A stretch of 20,494 bases of DNA from Corallococcus sp. CAG:1435. GTDB lineage: Bacteria > Bacillota > Clostridia > Christensenellales > CAG-314. The translations under genes and the position numbers were made by a program. The notes under the pieces were generated by a model. It had not been told where the DNA came from, ran no database searches, and saw nothing but the letters and a program-made list of their open reading frames with translations. Where the stretch lies: positions 1-20,494 of the forward strand of contig HF998454.1 of assembly GCA_000433775.1 (NCBI GenBank), read 5' to 3'. Numbering within the stretch: position 1 is the stretch's first letter; the number at the start of each line of letters is the position of its first letter. Shown here piece by piece: positions 7,168 to 14,384 of the stretch.

Positions 7168-7590
7168 GTTGCAAAAGATTTTTGCTACCGTATCACAAAA
7201 ATTGCTACAAAAGCAGTGTGTTGCGAGGCAAAAACACCGTTACGTAAACAGATTTTTAAAGGCATGATTCCTTTTGCGCAAACGTCGTGAAAACCGCCCG
7301 TGGGTGAGAGTTATTCGGGGTGCTTCAAATTTGCCGAAAAACAGGCAGTTGTTTACGTACGTGCGTGCTTTCCGCCTGAAACGGCATTTTGCACAAAGAA
7401 AAGCAGGGCAAACGGCAGTGCAAACACGTTTTTTGCGTTGCATTTGGCTGTTTGGCGGAAAAATTTTGGGCAACGGTAAAACTGACGTCTTCGGGCGATA
7501 CTCTCAGCAATGCAAAAGTTTCATTTTGTTTTTGTCCAAATGGTGTTTTGCCCGAGTGTTTTTCTTACTGTTTGCTTTTAGGCGTAACGC
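7168..7590. other. Intergenic region without a supported gene
   Basis: About 420 bp between scfB and the decarboxylase promoter. Frames on both strands are open for 60-110 codons but lack SD sites, have no recognisable domain and overlap one another. TGAGAGT near 7304 is complementary to ACTCTCA near 7501, but I could not build a known riboswitch fold around them. Confidence 0.5.
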
Positions 7591-7619
7591 TTGTTTTTTG
7601 ACGTAAATTACATTATAAT
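7591..7619 (+). promoter_or_regulatory. Candidate sigma-A promoter of the decarboxylase gene
   Basis: TTGTTT (7591-7596), 17 nt and a perfect TATAAT (7614-7619), 57 bp before the GTG start. The -10 is convincing and the -35 is weak. Confidence 0.55.
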
Positions 7620-7675
7620 ATTAAACAAAGTTTGCAATTACACTGCACAATGAAAAAAGCAGGGCGGAGGATACG

Positions 7676-9079
7676 GTGAAAAAGGGACTTTTGCAAATGT
7701 TGGAAGAATTTTCCAAACAGGACGTGCTGGCAATGCACATGCCGGGACACAAAAGGAAAACGGAAAAATTTCCCTATCTTGCCGAGTTGGCGGGAGCGTT
7801 GGACATCACGGAAATTGAGGGGTTCGACAATTTGCACGATGCGCACGGGACTATCAAGGACATTTGCGACAGAGCGTCGGCTTTGTGGCAAAGCAAACGC
7901 ACCTTTTTGTCGGTAAACGGCAGTACGGGGGCGCTTTTTGCCGCTCTTTTGTGTTGCACCAAACCCAACGACAAAATCCTTGTGGCACGCAACGCCCACA
8001 AATCGCTGTGCAACGCCATCGAATTGTTGCGTTTGCAGGCTACGTGGCTGTACCCGTCGACGGAAAAGGACTTTGGAATTTGCCTTCACGTTGACGTTTC
8101 CGACGTGGAAAAAGCCTTTCAAAGTGAAAAGTACCGTGCCGTGGTGTTGACTTCCCCCACCTACGAGGGGGTAATCAGCGACGTTGAAAGCATTTCCCGT
8201 ATTGCCCATGCCAACGGCGCCGTGGTGATAGTAGACGGAGCGCACGGGGCGCATCTCGATTTGCACCCGTGTTTTCCGCCAAGCGGAACAATAAACAATG
8301 CCGACCTTGCAGTGCGCGGATTGCACAAAACACTGCCTGCGCTTACGCAAACGGCTGTGCTGCATCTGTACGGCGAGAAAATACCTGCGGAGGACGTAGC
8401 CCGTGCCATGTCGGTGTTTGTAACCAGCAGTCCGTCCTACATTCTCATGAGTTCCGTGGACGGCATGACGAAATATCTGCAAACCGAAGGCAAGCAGGCG
8501 TTTGAAGAGTTTTGTTTTCATCTCAACAACTTTCGCCACCAGGCGCAACGCTTTCGCCACCTGAAACTGTACAACGGACAAAATGCCTTTGCCTACGATT
8601 TTTCCAAAATTTATGTCGACTGTTCCCACACGGACAAAAGCGGTTTTCAAATCAAAACTATTTTACGCAAACGCTACGCAATAGAAGCGGAGTACGCTTC
8701 GGCAAAGGGCGTGCTGTTCATTGCCACTCTTGCCGACGGCAAGAAGGAATTTGACAGACTGTTGCACGCACTTAACCAGATTGACAAGCAGTGTAACGCC
8801 TCTCAAAGCCCTTTCGTAAGCGATTGTCCGCCGTGCGAGTGTGTGTGTCTACCGTGGGAATTGTCGCCAAACACGCAAATTTTGCCCTTTGGCGAGGCTG
8901 TCGGTAAAACTTGCGCACAAACGGTGTGGGTGTATCCGCCGGCAGTGCCGCTGCTGTTGAAGGGCGAACGCATTTCCCGACAGTGTGCGGATTTTGTGGC
9001 GGAAACGTTGCGTTGCGGAGGCACCGTAAGCACCGACGGCGACATTGCGCAAGGGTTTGTCAAAGTCGTTGCAGACTGA
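7676..9079 (+). CDS. Orn/Lys/Arg decarboxylase-family PLP-dependent protein
   Basis: A 467-aa fold-type I PLP enzyme of the basic amino-acid decarboxylase family, near the length of the short Firmicute type (Bacillus YaaO-like). Visible motifs in order are MPGHKR (22-27), VNGSTGA (80-86), NAHKS (106-110), SPTYEGVISD (160-169), VDGAHGAHL (186-194) with Asp187 and His190 near the cofactor, and GLHKTLPALTQ with Lys218 as the likely Schiff-base lysine. Such enzymes decarboxylate lysine, ornithine or arginine to the polyamine precursors cadaverine, putrescine or agmatine; the substrate cannot be read from sequence. The start is GTG with CGGAGG 5 nt upstream. In many Firmicutes this gene precedes tmk and holB; here it stands alone, between its own promoter and a terminator. 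Confidence 0.87.
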   Translation: MKKGLLQMLEEFSKQDVLAMHMPGHKRKTEKFPYLAELAGALDITEIEGFDNLHDAHGTIKDICDRASALWQSKRTFLSVNGSTGALFAALLCCTKPNDKILVARNAHKSLCNAIELLRLQATWLYPSTEKDFGICLHVDVSDVEKAFQSEKYRAVVLTSPTYEGVISDVESISRIAHANGAVVIVDGAHGAHLDLHPCFPPSGTINNADLAVRGLHKTLPALTQTAVLHLYGEKIPAEDVARAMSVFVTSSPSYILMSSVDGMTKYLQTEGKQAFEEFCFHLNNFRHQAQRFRHLKLYNGQNAFAYDFSKIYVDCSHTDKSGFQIKTILRKRYAIEAEYASAKGVLFIATLADGKKEFDRLLHALNQIDKQCNASQSPFVSDCPPCECVCLPWELSPNTQILPFGEAVGKTCAQTVWVYPPAVPLLLKGERISRQCADFVAETLRCGGTVSTDGDIAQGFVKVVAD

Positions 9080-9181
9080 CGTGTTTTATTGTTTCGGCAA
9101 GCAGTAGTGTATCAGAAACGCCGCTGTGGTAATTGTTTTTGCAAACAAATTTTCCTTCGGTATAAAATCAAACAACGTAGC

Positions 9182-9211
9182 AAAAGGGGGGCTTTCAAAG
9201 CACCCTTTTTT
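9182..9211 (+). terminator. Rho-independent terminator after the decarboxylase gene
   Basis: An A-run and G-run (9182-9192) pair with 9100-end partners at 9200-9211 (GC, then CCC and a T-run), with a small internal mismatch and the loop TTTCAAA. It is about 100 bp after the stop codon. Confidence 0.6.
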
Positions 9212-9393
9212 CTGTTATTCTTTTGTTTTGCGGACAAGTTTTTTCTTCACGGTGTAAAGAAAACGGAACGTTGCAAATGTTTTCGATGCGTTTCGGTGTG
9301 CGTCTTTGCAAGTGCAACAAGCATTTGTTTGCGTTTGGTAATGTAAATTTGTGCAAATGCAAGCGTAATTTGTGTTGCGGGAAATGATAGCGC

Positions 9394-9426
9394 AAAAAAA
9401 GAGCAGGTACTCTTTCGAATACCTGC
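9394..9426 (-). terminator. Rho-independent terminator of the hydrolase gene
   Basis: Read on the minus strand, GCAGGTA and TACCTGC (9420-9426 with 9403-9409) form the core stem and a run of T residues follows (9394-9400). It starts 18 bp after the hydrolase stop codon. Confidence 0.85.
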
Positions 9427-9443
9427 CCTTAATGCAAGTGAGA

Positions 9444-11696
9444 TTATGCTCCGTAGAACCAACCTACCGTGCCACCGCTCAAAGAGGTGTTTGCGCAAGC
9501 GATGAAGGTCATAATCATTGCGTTTACAAGACCTGCAAGCCAAGCGTTTCCTGTGCGGGTGTACATTCTTCTTGCAACAACCGTAGCAACGGCAACGCAA
9601 GGAATGATGGGGTAGCAAGCGATGAAGAACAGCTTGTTAGCACTGTCGATCATAGCACCTGTGTTGATGAAGTAGGAGTTCTGAATCCAGAACAGCAACA
9701 TAATGCCGATAACGTTGAAGAACACGTTGATAGCGATTGTAGCCCATTCGGGAAGGTCTTTCACACGGTAGTTCTGGCTGAATGCAGCGGATACCATGTA
9801 GAAGATGAAGAACAAGGGAACGTACTTCATGTAAGATACAATACGTACGAAACTGAATGTTCTGATGTCGAATGTCCAGATACGGAAGTCAACAACTGCA
9901 ATTGCCCACAGGAAGTTAACAACGCCGTAGAACATAGCCACGAGGATAACTGCCAACAGGATGGTCTTCAAAACGTTTTGCCAACTTCTGATTTGGAAGC
10001 CTGCAAACGGATGTTCGTCGTGCAAAGCGGCTTCGTCGCCGTACACGAACACGTTGATGCAGTGGTTGATAATCCAAATTACAGCCGTTACGGCAACTGC
10101 AAATGCAGCGCAGCAAATTCCCCAGAAAGCGATGGGTCCGATGTTAGCGTAGATGTAACCTTCGCTTCCCTGGAACAGAGAATTGAATCCGGTGCGGGAC
10201 ATCCAAGCGTCGCCTGCACTTACGTTTTGCAAACTGTATGCGCCGAACCAAGCGGTAAGAATTCCGCCAATCCAGTAGGAAACGTGCTTACGGGGCTTTT
10301 TGAGAAGCAACGGAGCCTCTGCAACTGTGCCCTTCAAGGATGCGAACGCCTTTGTCTTCAAAAGCATATCCGTTACGGGGAAGAGCAATCCGAACAAACC
10401 GAGGAAGCCGAGAAGAGCGAAACCTTCTTTCATCCACCATGTCTGGTTTGTGGGAGCCTTGTAGTTGTAGCCTTCAACATTGCCGAATGCATTGTAGAAG
10501 AAGTCGATTACGTGAGCGGCAGTAAGCACGGAAAAGTGGTTCATGGGGTGAGTTTCACGTGCTTCGTAAACAACACGGATGCTGTTTGTAGCGGAAGCAA
10601 GTTGTTGTCCCTTCGTTGCAACGCTTGCAAGTTTTCCTTTTGCGTCGGGTTGAGCGATAAGTTGACCGTTTGCGTAAACACCGCCGTTAACCGTTGTCCA
10701 ATCTTCATCTGCTGTGGGGGCAACGCCTCTCGTGAAGGTGAATGCCTGGCTGGATTGCAGGTAGAAGGTGGAGTTTCCACGTGTGGTGTAGTTGTAGTAT
10801 TGGGTGCTGGGACGGAATTTGTCTTCAGCGGTAACCTTTACATATTCATCACCCTTCTTCACGTAGTAGTTGGTGTAGTTGAGTTCCGTTACGCTGTCTT
10901 TGTTAACTGCAACGTAGGCGGGTTCCTTCAATGTGGACGAATAGAAGAATTCGTCGGAGGAAGCCTTTACGTTACCGACTGCAATTACGTTACTTCCGAT
11001 GTAGGATGCGGAAGGAGCGTTGTTGGCTTGCGTCAATGCTGCGGAGATGATACCCATGTGGTATCCTGCTTTGTAGGAAGCGTCTGTTTTTGCTTCGTAA
11101 CGTGTTCCGCCTGCGCTGAAAGCAGCATTGTCGATACCGTCTATTTGCAGTGCGCCGTTTGTTGCAGAACCGCCCATGGAGTGACCGGAAACTGCAATCT
11201 TGCCTTTGTCAACGCCGGGCAGGTTGTACAGGTATTTTGCAGCCTGCAACATGGGAAGTCCGTAGGGACTGTCGGAAGCGTTGGTGTTGTGTCCGTGAGC
11301 GGCACGGTCGATAACCAACACGAAGTATCCACGTCTTACCATTTCGATGGCGTTTTGAAGTTGCATTTCACGGTTGTTGTACAAGCCGTGTGTAAACACA
11401 ACTGCGGGAGCGGGGTTTTCCGCCGATGCCTTTTTGGGGGTGAACAGAATACCGGAAGTAACAACGCCGGAAACGGTGTAGGTAGTTTCAACTCCGGTAT
11501 CGGTGGGGGTCAACGTAATTGTGCCACTGTTTCTGGCATTACGAAGATCTTCCACTTTGGCGGAAAAACCGCCGGTCTGGATAAGGGCGCCGAAAAACGT
11601 AGCGATAATAATAAGTACAAGGCAGATAGCCAGCATTATTACCGGACGTTTATTGGAATCCTTGCCAAACAAGTTTTGCAGTTTGGATTTGTCCAT
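9444..11696 (-). CDS. Alpha/beta hydrolase fused to a polytopic membrane domain
   Basis: A 750-aa protein. One transmembrane helix (about 18-40) leads into an extracytoplasmic alpha/beta hydrolase domain (about 70-405), followed by about eight more helices (roughly 425-445, 472-490, 520-548, 575-600, 620-640, 652-675, 688-710, 716-737). The nucleophile elbow is GHSMGG with Ser173, preceded by the strand FVLVID and the oxyanion-loop-like FTHGLYNN (101-108). An acidic residue must lie in the long insert (about 205-375), and His383 or His387 in ETHPMNHFS is the likely catalytic histidine. The domain resembles dienelactone-hydrolase/esterase-type enzymes; the substrate is unknown. AAGGAGG precedes the ATG by 6 nt, so expression should be strong. 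The gene is monocistronic, with its own promoter (11844-11873) and terminator. Confidence 0.85.
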   Translation of the reverse strand: MDKSKLQNLFGKDSNKRPVIMLAICLVLIIIATFFGALIQTGGFSAKVEDLRNARNSGTITLTPTDTGVETTYTVSGVVTSGILFTPKKASAENPAPAVVFTHGLYNNREMQLQNAIEMVRRGYFVLVIDRAAHGHNTNASDSPYGLPMLQAAKYLYNLPGVDKGKIAVSGHSMGGSATNGALQIDGIDNAAFSAGGTRYEAKTDASYKAGYHMGIISAALTQANNAPSASYIGSNVIAVGNVKASSDEFFYSSTLKEPAYVAVNKDSVTELNYTNYYVKKGDEYVKVTAEDKFRPSTQYYNYTTRGNSTFYLQSSQAFTFTRGVAPTADEDWTTVNGGVYANGQLIAQPDAKGKLASVATKGQQLASATNSIRVVYEARETHPMNHFSVLTAAHVIDFFYNAFGNVEGYNYKAPTNQTWWMKEGFALLGFLGLFGLLFPVTDMLLKTKAFASLKGTVAEAPLLLKKPRKHVSYWIGGILTAWFGAYSLQNVSAGDAWMSRTGFNSLFQGSEGYIYANIGPIAFWGICCAAFAVAVTAVIWIINHCINVFVYGDEAALHDEHPFAGFQIRSWQNVLKTILLAVILVAMFYGVVNFLWAIAVVDFRIWTFDIRTFSFVRIVSYMKYVPLFFIFYMVSAAFSQNYRVKDLPEWATIAINVFFNVIGIMLLFWIQNSYFINTGAMIDSANKLFFIACYPIIPCVAVATVVARRMYTRTGNAWLAGLVNAMIMTFIACANTSLSGGTVGWFYGA

Positions 11697-11843
11697 ATGT
11701 AGTCCTCCTTAAATTTTTTGTCGCAAACGCTTCTACGGCGATTGCGTAACTGCCGAAAAATTTTTACTGCGCAACGGTAAATTGTTTTTCAATTCCGTCA
11801 TACGTTTTTTTATAACTTAAAGGAAACTTAATAAATTACTGTC

Positions 11844-11873
11844 AGTATATCAATTTGCAAATACCAATGTCAA
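11844..11873 (-). promoter_or_regulatory. Sigma-A promoter of the hydrolase gene
   Basis: On the minus strand, TTGACA (11873-11868), 18 nt and TATACT (11849-11844). Transcription would start near 11837, leaving a 5' leader of about 140 nt. I do not recognise a regulatory RNA in that leader. Confidence 0.7.
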
Positions 11874-12107
11874 TATCAAAAGTAAAAATTTTTTTGTTTT
11901 TTGTAGTTTTTTTGGCTTTTTGCAACCTCTTGTAAACACAATGCAAGCCTACGCCTCTGGTTTGTTATATGTTTGCCCCTCGCCAATAATGAAAGACGCA
12001 GAAAAAAACAACGGTCATCGAAAATATTTCCGTTAAATCGCCTTTTTGCGACAAAATTTATTTGTTTCGTACCAACCTTTCGGCACATAAAAACGCTTTG
12101 ATAGCAC
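11874..12107. other. Intergenic region, nothing recognised
   Basis: AT-rich sequence between the hydrolase promoter and the terminator of the next minus-strand gene. The open frames here lack SD sites and plausible protein composition. Confidence 0.5.
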
Positions 12108-12136
12108 AAAAAAACGCCTTCCGTTGCGGAAGACGT
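12108..12136 (-). terminator. Rho-independent terminator of the zinc-ribbon gene
   Basis: On the minus strand, a 10-bp stem with one G-U pair (12136-12127 with 12123-12114), a 3-nt loop and a run of T (12113-12108). It is just after the stop codon of the gene at 12158-12652. Confidence 0.85.
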
Positions 12137-12157
12137 TGTGTGCCCTGTTTGTTTGCG

Positions 12158-12652
12158 TTACTTTTTTTCGTTTACGGGCGAATCGCAGTAGGGGCAGCGT
12201 GGCGAAGATTTTGTGTACAAAAATTTTGCTCCGCAGTGGGGACATTCCGCTGCGTACTGTTTTTGCCCCAACGGGTCGTTTTCATTGAGAATAAGGGTGT
12301 CGCCGTCACGTTTTATGCCCACAAAGTACCCTTTTTTGAAACACACGTCAAGTTTGTCTCTTACTTCCTTTTCCGAAAGGGAAAATTGCGAAGCAAGTTC
12401 GTTTACCGTGTGCAAATTTTCATTCACAACTGCGCTGACAAGCCGTTCCAGCGTCTTTGTGTTGCCGTATCCGACCCATGCAATGGGCATTCCGTAAAAA
12501 CCTGCCGCCGTAAAGGCAATGCCGATTGCCATCACAACCCAGATTTCGTTACTTGCACCAAGCACAATGGACGGAATCCCCACCACAAACATTATGGTAA
12601 GAGTGATGGAAACAATAAATTTTTTGCGAAGATCCTTGTTTATGGCATCCAT
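12158..12652 (-). CDS. Membrane protein with winged-helix-like region and C-terminal zinc ribbon
   Basis: A 164-aa protein with two N-terminal transmembrane helices (about 12-32 and 36-60). A middle region (about 65-122) resembles a helical/winged-helix domain (TVNELASQFSLSEKEVRDKL, then GYFVGIKRDGDTLILN). The C-terminal zinc ribbon uses Cys137, Cys140, Cys153 and Cys156 (CPHC and CPYC). The frame opens further upstream, but GGAGG (12661-12665) lies 8 nt before the ATG at 12652, which fixes the start. I do not recognise a named family. The layout suggests a membrane-tethered protein with a cytoplasmic nucleic-acid- or protein-binding tail. The upstream promoter leaves almost no leader before the SD. 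Confidence 0.75.
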   Translation of the reverse strand: MDAINKDLRKKFIVSITLTIMFVVGIPSIVLGASNEIWVVMAIGIAFTAAGFYGMPIAWVGYGNTKTLERLVSAVVNENLHTVNELASQFSLSEKEVRDKLDVCFKKGYFVGIKRDGDTLILNENDPLGQKQYAAECPHCGAKFLYTKSSPRCPYCDSPVNEKK

Positions 12653-12671
12653 GAAAAACACCTCCGTTAAA

Positions 12672-12700
12672 AGTATAAGCAAACGGCACGTTTTTGTCAA
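12672..12700 (-). promoter_or_regulatory. Sigma-A promoter of the zinc-ribbon gene
   Basis: On the minus strand, TTGACA (12700-12695), 17 nt and TATACT (12677-12672). The predicted start near 12665 coincides with the first base of the SD, giving a very short leader of about 13 nt. Confidence 0.75.
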
Positions 12701-12944
12701 CACGTGAAAATTGTTTTGAGCAGTATTGCCGTTGATATGAAAAATTTTTAAGTTATTATTTCAAATTGTCCCTTTCGATTTTGTCTGACACTGTTTTATC
12801 GAACTTGCAATTTGCGACAGAAAAACAAATAGATATTATCTACTATACATTATAAAACAAAACAATATGTTTGACACCGCAGGCGTAGTGCGGTTACAGC
12901 GTAATGCGGTCGCATGAGTCATTCGTTCAGGAAAAATAAATAGG

Positions 12945-12963
12945 TATTGTCTGCTAGACAATA
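12945..12963. repeat. Inverted repeat inside the tandem array
   Basis: TATTGTCT, a 3-nt spacer and AGACAATA form a perfect 8-bp inverted repeat in unit 2. The other units keep imperfect versions. It could be a protein-binding site or hairpin. Confidence 0.5.
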
Positions 12964-12977
12964 TAAAATAAATCAAT

Positions 12978-13139
12978 ATGATTTCAGTGCAGGCGTGCTA
13001 CTCAGGAAAAAACAGATATTATTTACTACACAATAAAAAACAAAACAATATGATTGACATCGTAGGCGTAATGCGGTTGCAGAAGTCATTAGTTCAGAAA
13101 AAAACAAATAGGTATTATCTGCTAGACAATATAAAATAA
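12978..13139 (+). CDS. Small ORF spanning two repeat units, doubtful
   Basis: An ATG-initiated frame of 53 codons runs through units 2-4 of the array and ends at TAA 13137-13139. It contains the repeated peptide motif twice (NRYYLLHNKK and NRYYLLDNIK) joined by QNNMIDIVGVMRLQKS. There is no SD before the ATG and no promoter I can support, so it is unlikely to be an expressed gene as it stands. It is listed because this is the longest intact stretch of the repeat frame. Confidence 0.2.
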   Translation: MISVQACYSGKNRYYLLHNKKQNNMIDIVGVMRLQKSLVQKKTNRYYLLDNIK

Positions 13140-13242
13140 ATCAATATGATTTCAGTGCAGGCGTGCTACTCAGGAAAAAACAGATATTATTTACTACACA
13201 ATAAAAAACAAAACAATATGATTGACTTTGCAGGCTAATGCG

Positions 13243-13459
13243 TAAATAAGAGAAATTGAGTTTTTATTTGCGAATTTTGTCCCCAAGGTAATAACAAAAT
13301 TTTACAAGTAATGCCTGAAAGCAGGCTGTGCTGTACAAAAATTGCAATATGCCGATGCAGTAAATGTCAATTAAACATAAGTTCCCTTCAAGGTAATCAA
13401 AATATTCAGGGGTTTGTACCGAAAAGCAAATTATGATGCTTCAACATTTATTTGTCCAA
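13243..13459. other. Spacer between the repeat array and the SLOG gene, nothing recognised
   Basis: AT-rich sequence. A short GCCTG/CAGGC inverted repeat lies near 13317-13329, but no T-tract follows it on either strand. No terminator for the SLOG gene is evident. Confidence 0.4.
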
Positions 13460-13957
13460 CTACGTCAGACAGGCAGTGTTAAGCACAATTTTATTTAGTT
13501 TTTTTGCATATTCGTAGGCAATCTGAGTACCGCTTTTTATCTGTCGTGAAAATATGTTTGTTGAGGTCTGTTGATAAACTAAGGTATCGCAGTAATAAAA
13601 AATGCAAATGTCGGACTTCTCAATCATGTGGCGGTTGCGTTTAACGTAAGACGCTTTTCCTGCATTAAGCAAATTTTGTGGCATATAAGTAGCGTCGTAG
13701 ACGGTTAAAAGATACTTTTCGTATTCCGTGCTGATATTCGGGTATTCTGCCCTTACATAGATTCGTTGTATGTCATTCTTAGTTCGTTTTATTTCCGTCA
13801 CAGCCTGCAAACACAAATCGTTGAAGTTGCTTTTGCTACCAAAAAGAAAAGTGTCCACATTCATGTCGTTTGCAATACAAAAAATAAATTTTTTCAATCT
13901 GCAAAAGAATTCCTGACTTGCTTGAATTTTTCTGTGCCCGATAAAAGTTGCTATCAA
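13460..13957 (-). CDS. SLOG-domain (DUF1273/YpsA-like) protein
   Basis: A 165-aa single-domain protein of the SLOG Rossmann-like superfamily. It opens with ATFIGHRKI (GHR at 7-9) and keeps the second-strand motif as FLFGSKSNFNDLCLQAV (38-53; the usual form is closer to GGAxGFDxxA). It ends with YVKRNRHMIEKSDICIFYY and SGTQIAYEYAKKLNK (142-156), which matches the family's SGT-xxA-xxYA helix. SLOG domains bind nucleotides or nucleotide-derived ligands and recur in phage, stress and conflict-system contexts; this protein's role is unknown. The start is TTG with AGGAG 7-8 nt upstream. It is divergent from an XRE regulator, also with a TTG start, and both share the intergenic control region, so the regulator may control it. 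Confidence 0.75.
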   Translation of the reverse strand: MIATFIGHRKIQASQEFFCRLKKFIFCIANDMNVDTFLFGSKSNFNDLCLQAVTEIKRTKNDIQRIYVRAEYPNISTEYEKYLLTVYDATYMPQNLLNAGKASYVKRNRHMIEKSDICIFYYCDTLVYQQTSTNIFSRQIKSGTQIAYEYAKKLNKIVLNTACLT

Positions 13958-13987
13958 TTTTCACTCCTAAATACGACGTTGTAACTT

Positions 13988-14067
13988 CCTATATTATAGA
14001 CTGTCTTTTGCAAAAAATCAATCTTTACGGCGGTATAAATCCGTATTTTTAACGCCCTATATTGATA
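13988..14067. promoter_or_regulatory. Paired candidate operators in the SLOG/XRE intergenic region
   Basis: CCTATATTATA (13988-13998, covering the SLOG -10) and CCTATATTGATA (14056-14067, in the leader of the XRE gene) are near-identical direct repeats. One sits on each divergent gene's control region. A TACGG/CCGTA inverted repeat lies between them. They are plausible binding sites for the XRE protein; no binding evidence. Confidence 0.35.
13993..14021 (-). promoter_or_regulatory. Sigma-A promoter of the SLOG gene
   Basis: On the minus strand, TTGATT (14021-14016), 17 nt and a perfect TATAAT (13998-13993). Confidence 0.65.
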
Positions 14068-14093
14068 AACTATCTGTAAAAAGGAGCATTACA

Positions 14094-14336
14094 TTGACAG
14101 TTTGTCAGGCAGTTGCCAAACGTGTAAACAGGTTGCTGACGGAGCGCAAAATGAGTCAGTATCGTTTGGAGCAAAATTCCGGTATTCAGCACGGCACAAT
14201 GAACAGCATAATGAGCGCAAGAAACAAAGGCGTCGAACTAAACACGGTAATGATGATTGCCAAGGGGTTCAACATGACAGTCATCGAATTTTTGGACGAC
14301 CCCGTTTTTACATCGGACGATTTGGAAGTAGAGTAA
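14094..14336 (+). CDS. XRE/Cro-family helix-turn-helix regulator
   Basis: An 80-aa single-domain DNA-binding protein. Residues about 7-70 form the five-helix XRE fold (VAKRVNRLLTERKMSQYRLE, then SGIQHGTMNSIMS as the recognition region, then NTVMMIAKGFNMTVIEFLDD). The start is TTG with AAGGAG 7-8 nt upstream; no ATG is usable before residue 20. It is divergent from the SLOG gene, 136 bp apart, a layout typical of a local repressor in mobile or accessory modules. No effector domain is present. Confidence 0.85.
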   Translation: MTVCQAVAKRVNRLLTERKMSQYRLEQNSGIQHGTMNSIMSARNKGVELNTVMMIAKGFNMTVIEFLDDPVFTSDDLEVE

Positions 14337-14384
14337 ATCAGTTACTTTGTTTTAATCGTTTCAAAAAGGGTACGGTTTTTGCCG

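Larger units (their letters stand above)
12821..13242 (+). repeat. Five-unit tandem repeat array with coding-like units
   Basis: Units run 12821-12930, 12931-13005, 13006-13097, 13098-13173 and 13174-13242, each starting with an A-run after CAG. Units 2/4 and 3/5 form two closely related types. A 108-bp block (12951-13058) recurs without mismatch at 13119-13226. The codons for NRYYLL start 111, 72, 96 and 72 bp apart, all multiples of three, and every unit reads N-R-Y-[YC]-L-L in the same frame. Differences between units in these codons are mostly synonymous (AGA/AGG, AAT/AAC, CTA/CTG/TTA). In-frame stops interrupt the frame at 12915, 12969, 13137 and 13236. The array may be the relic of a repeat protein or a chain of small ORFs; alternatively iteron-like DNA. 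Confidence 0.85.

Noticed and set aside
7300..7512. Glycine- or lysine-type riboswitch before the decarboxylase
   Set aside because: A TGAGAGT/ACTCTCA complementarity is present, but the distance is too large and the conserved core motifs of either class are missing.
7650..7679. Nine-codon leader ORF (ATG 7650 to TGA 7677) overlapping the decarboxylase GTG
   Set aside because: It has no SD, and its sequence is constrained by the SD of the main gene; nothing shows it is translated.
9372..11702. A 776-codon plus-strand open frame fully antisense to the hydrolase gene, and similar long antisense frames at 5751-7133, 7613-8650, 18628-20127 and 3324-4229
   Set aside because: The sense genes have clear domains, SDs and terminators. 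The antisense frames are Cys/His/Val-rich with no domain. They stay open because the sense genes rarely use TTA, CTA and TCA, whose complements are stop codons.
12821..13242. CRISPR array
   Set aside because: Units are 69-110 bp and diverged, with no short constant repeat separated by unique spacers, and no cas genes are nearby.
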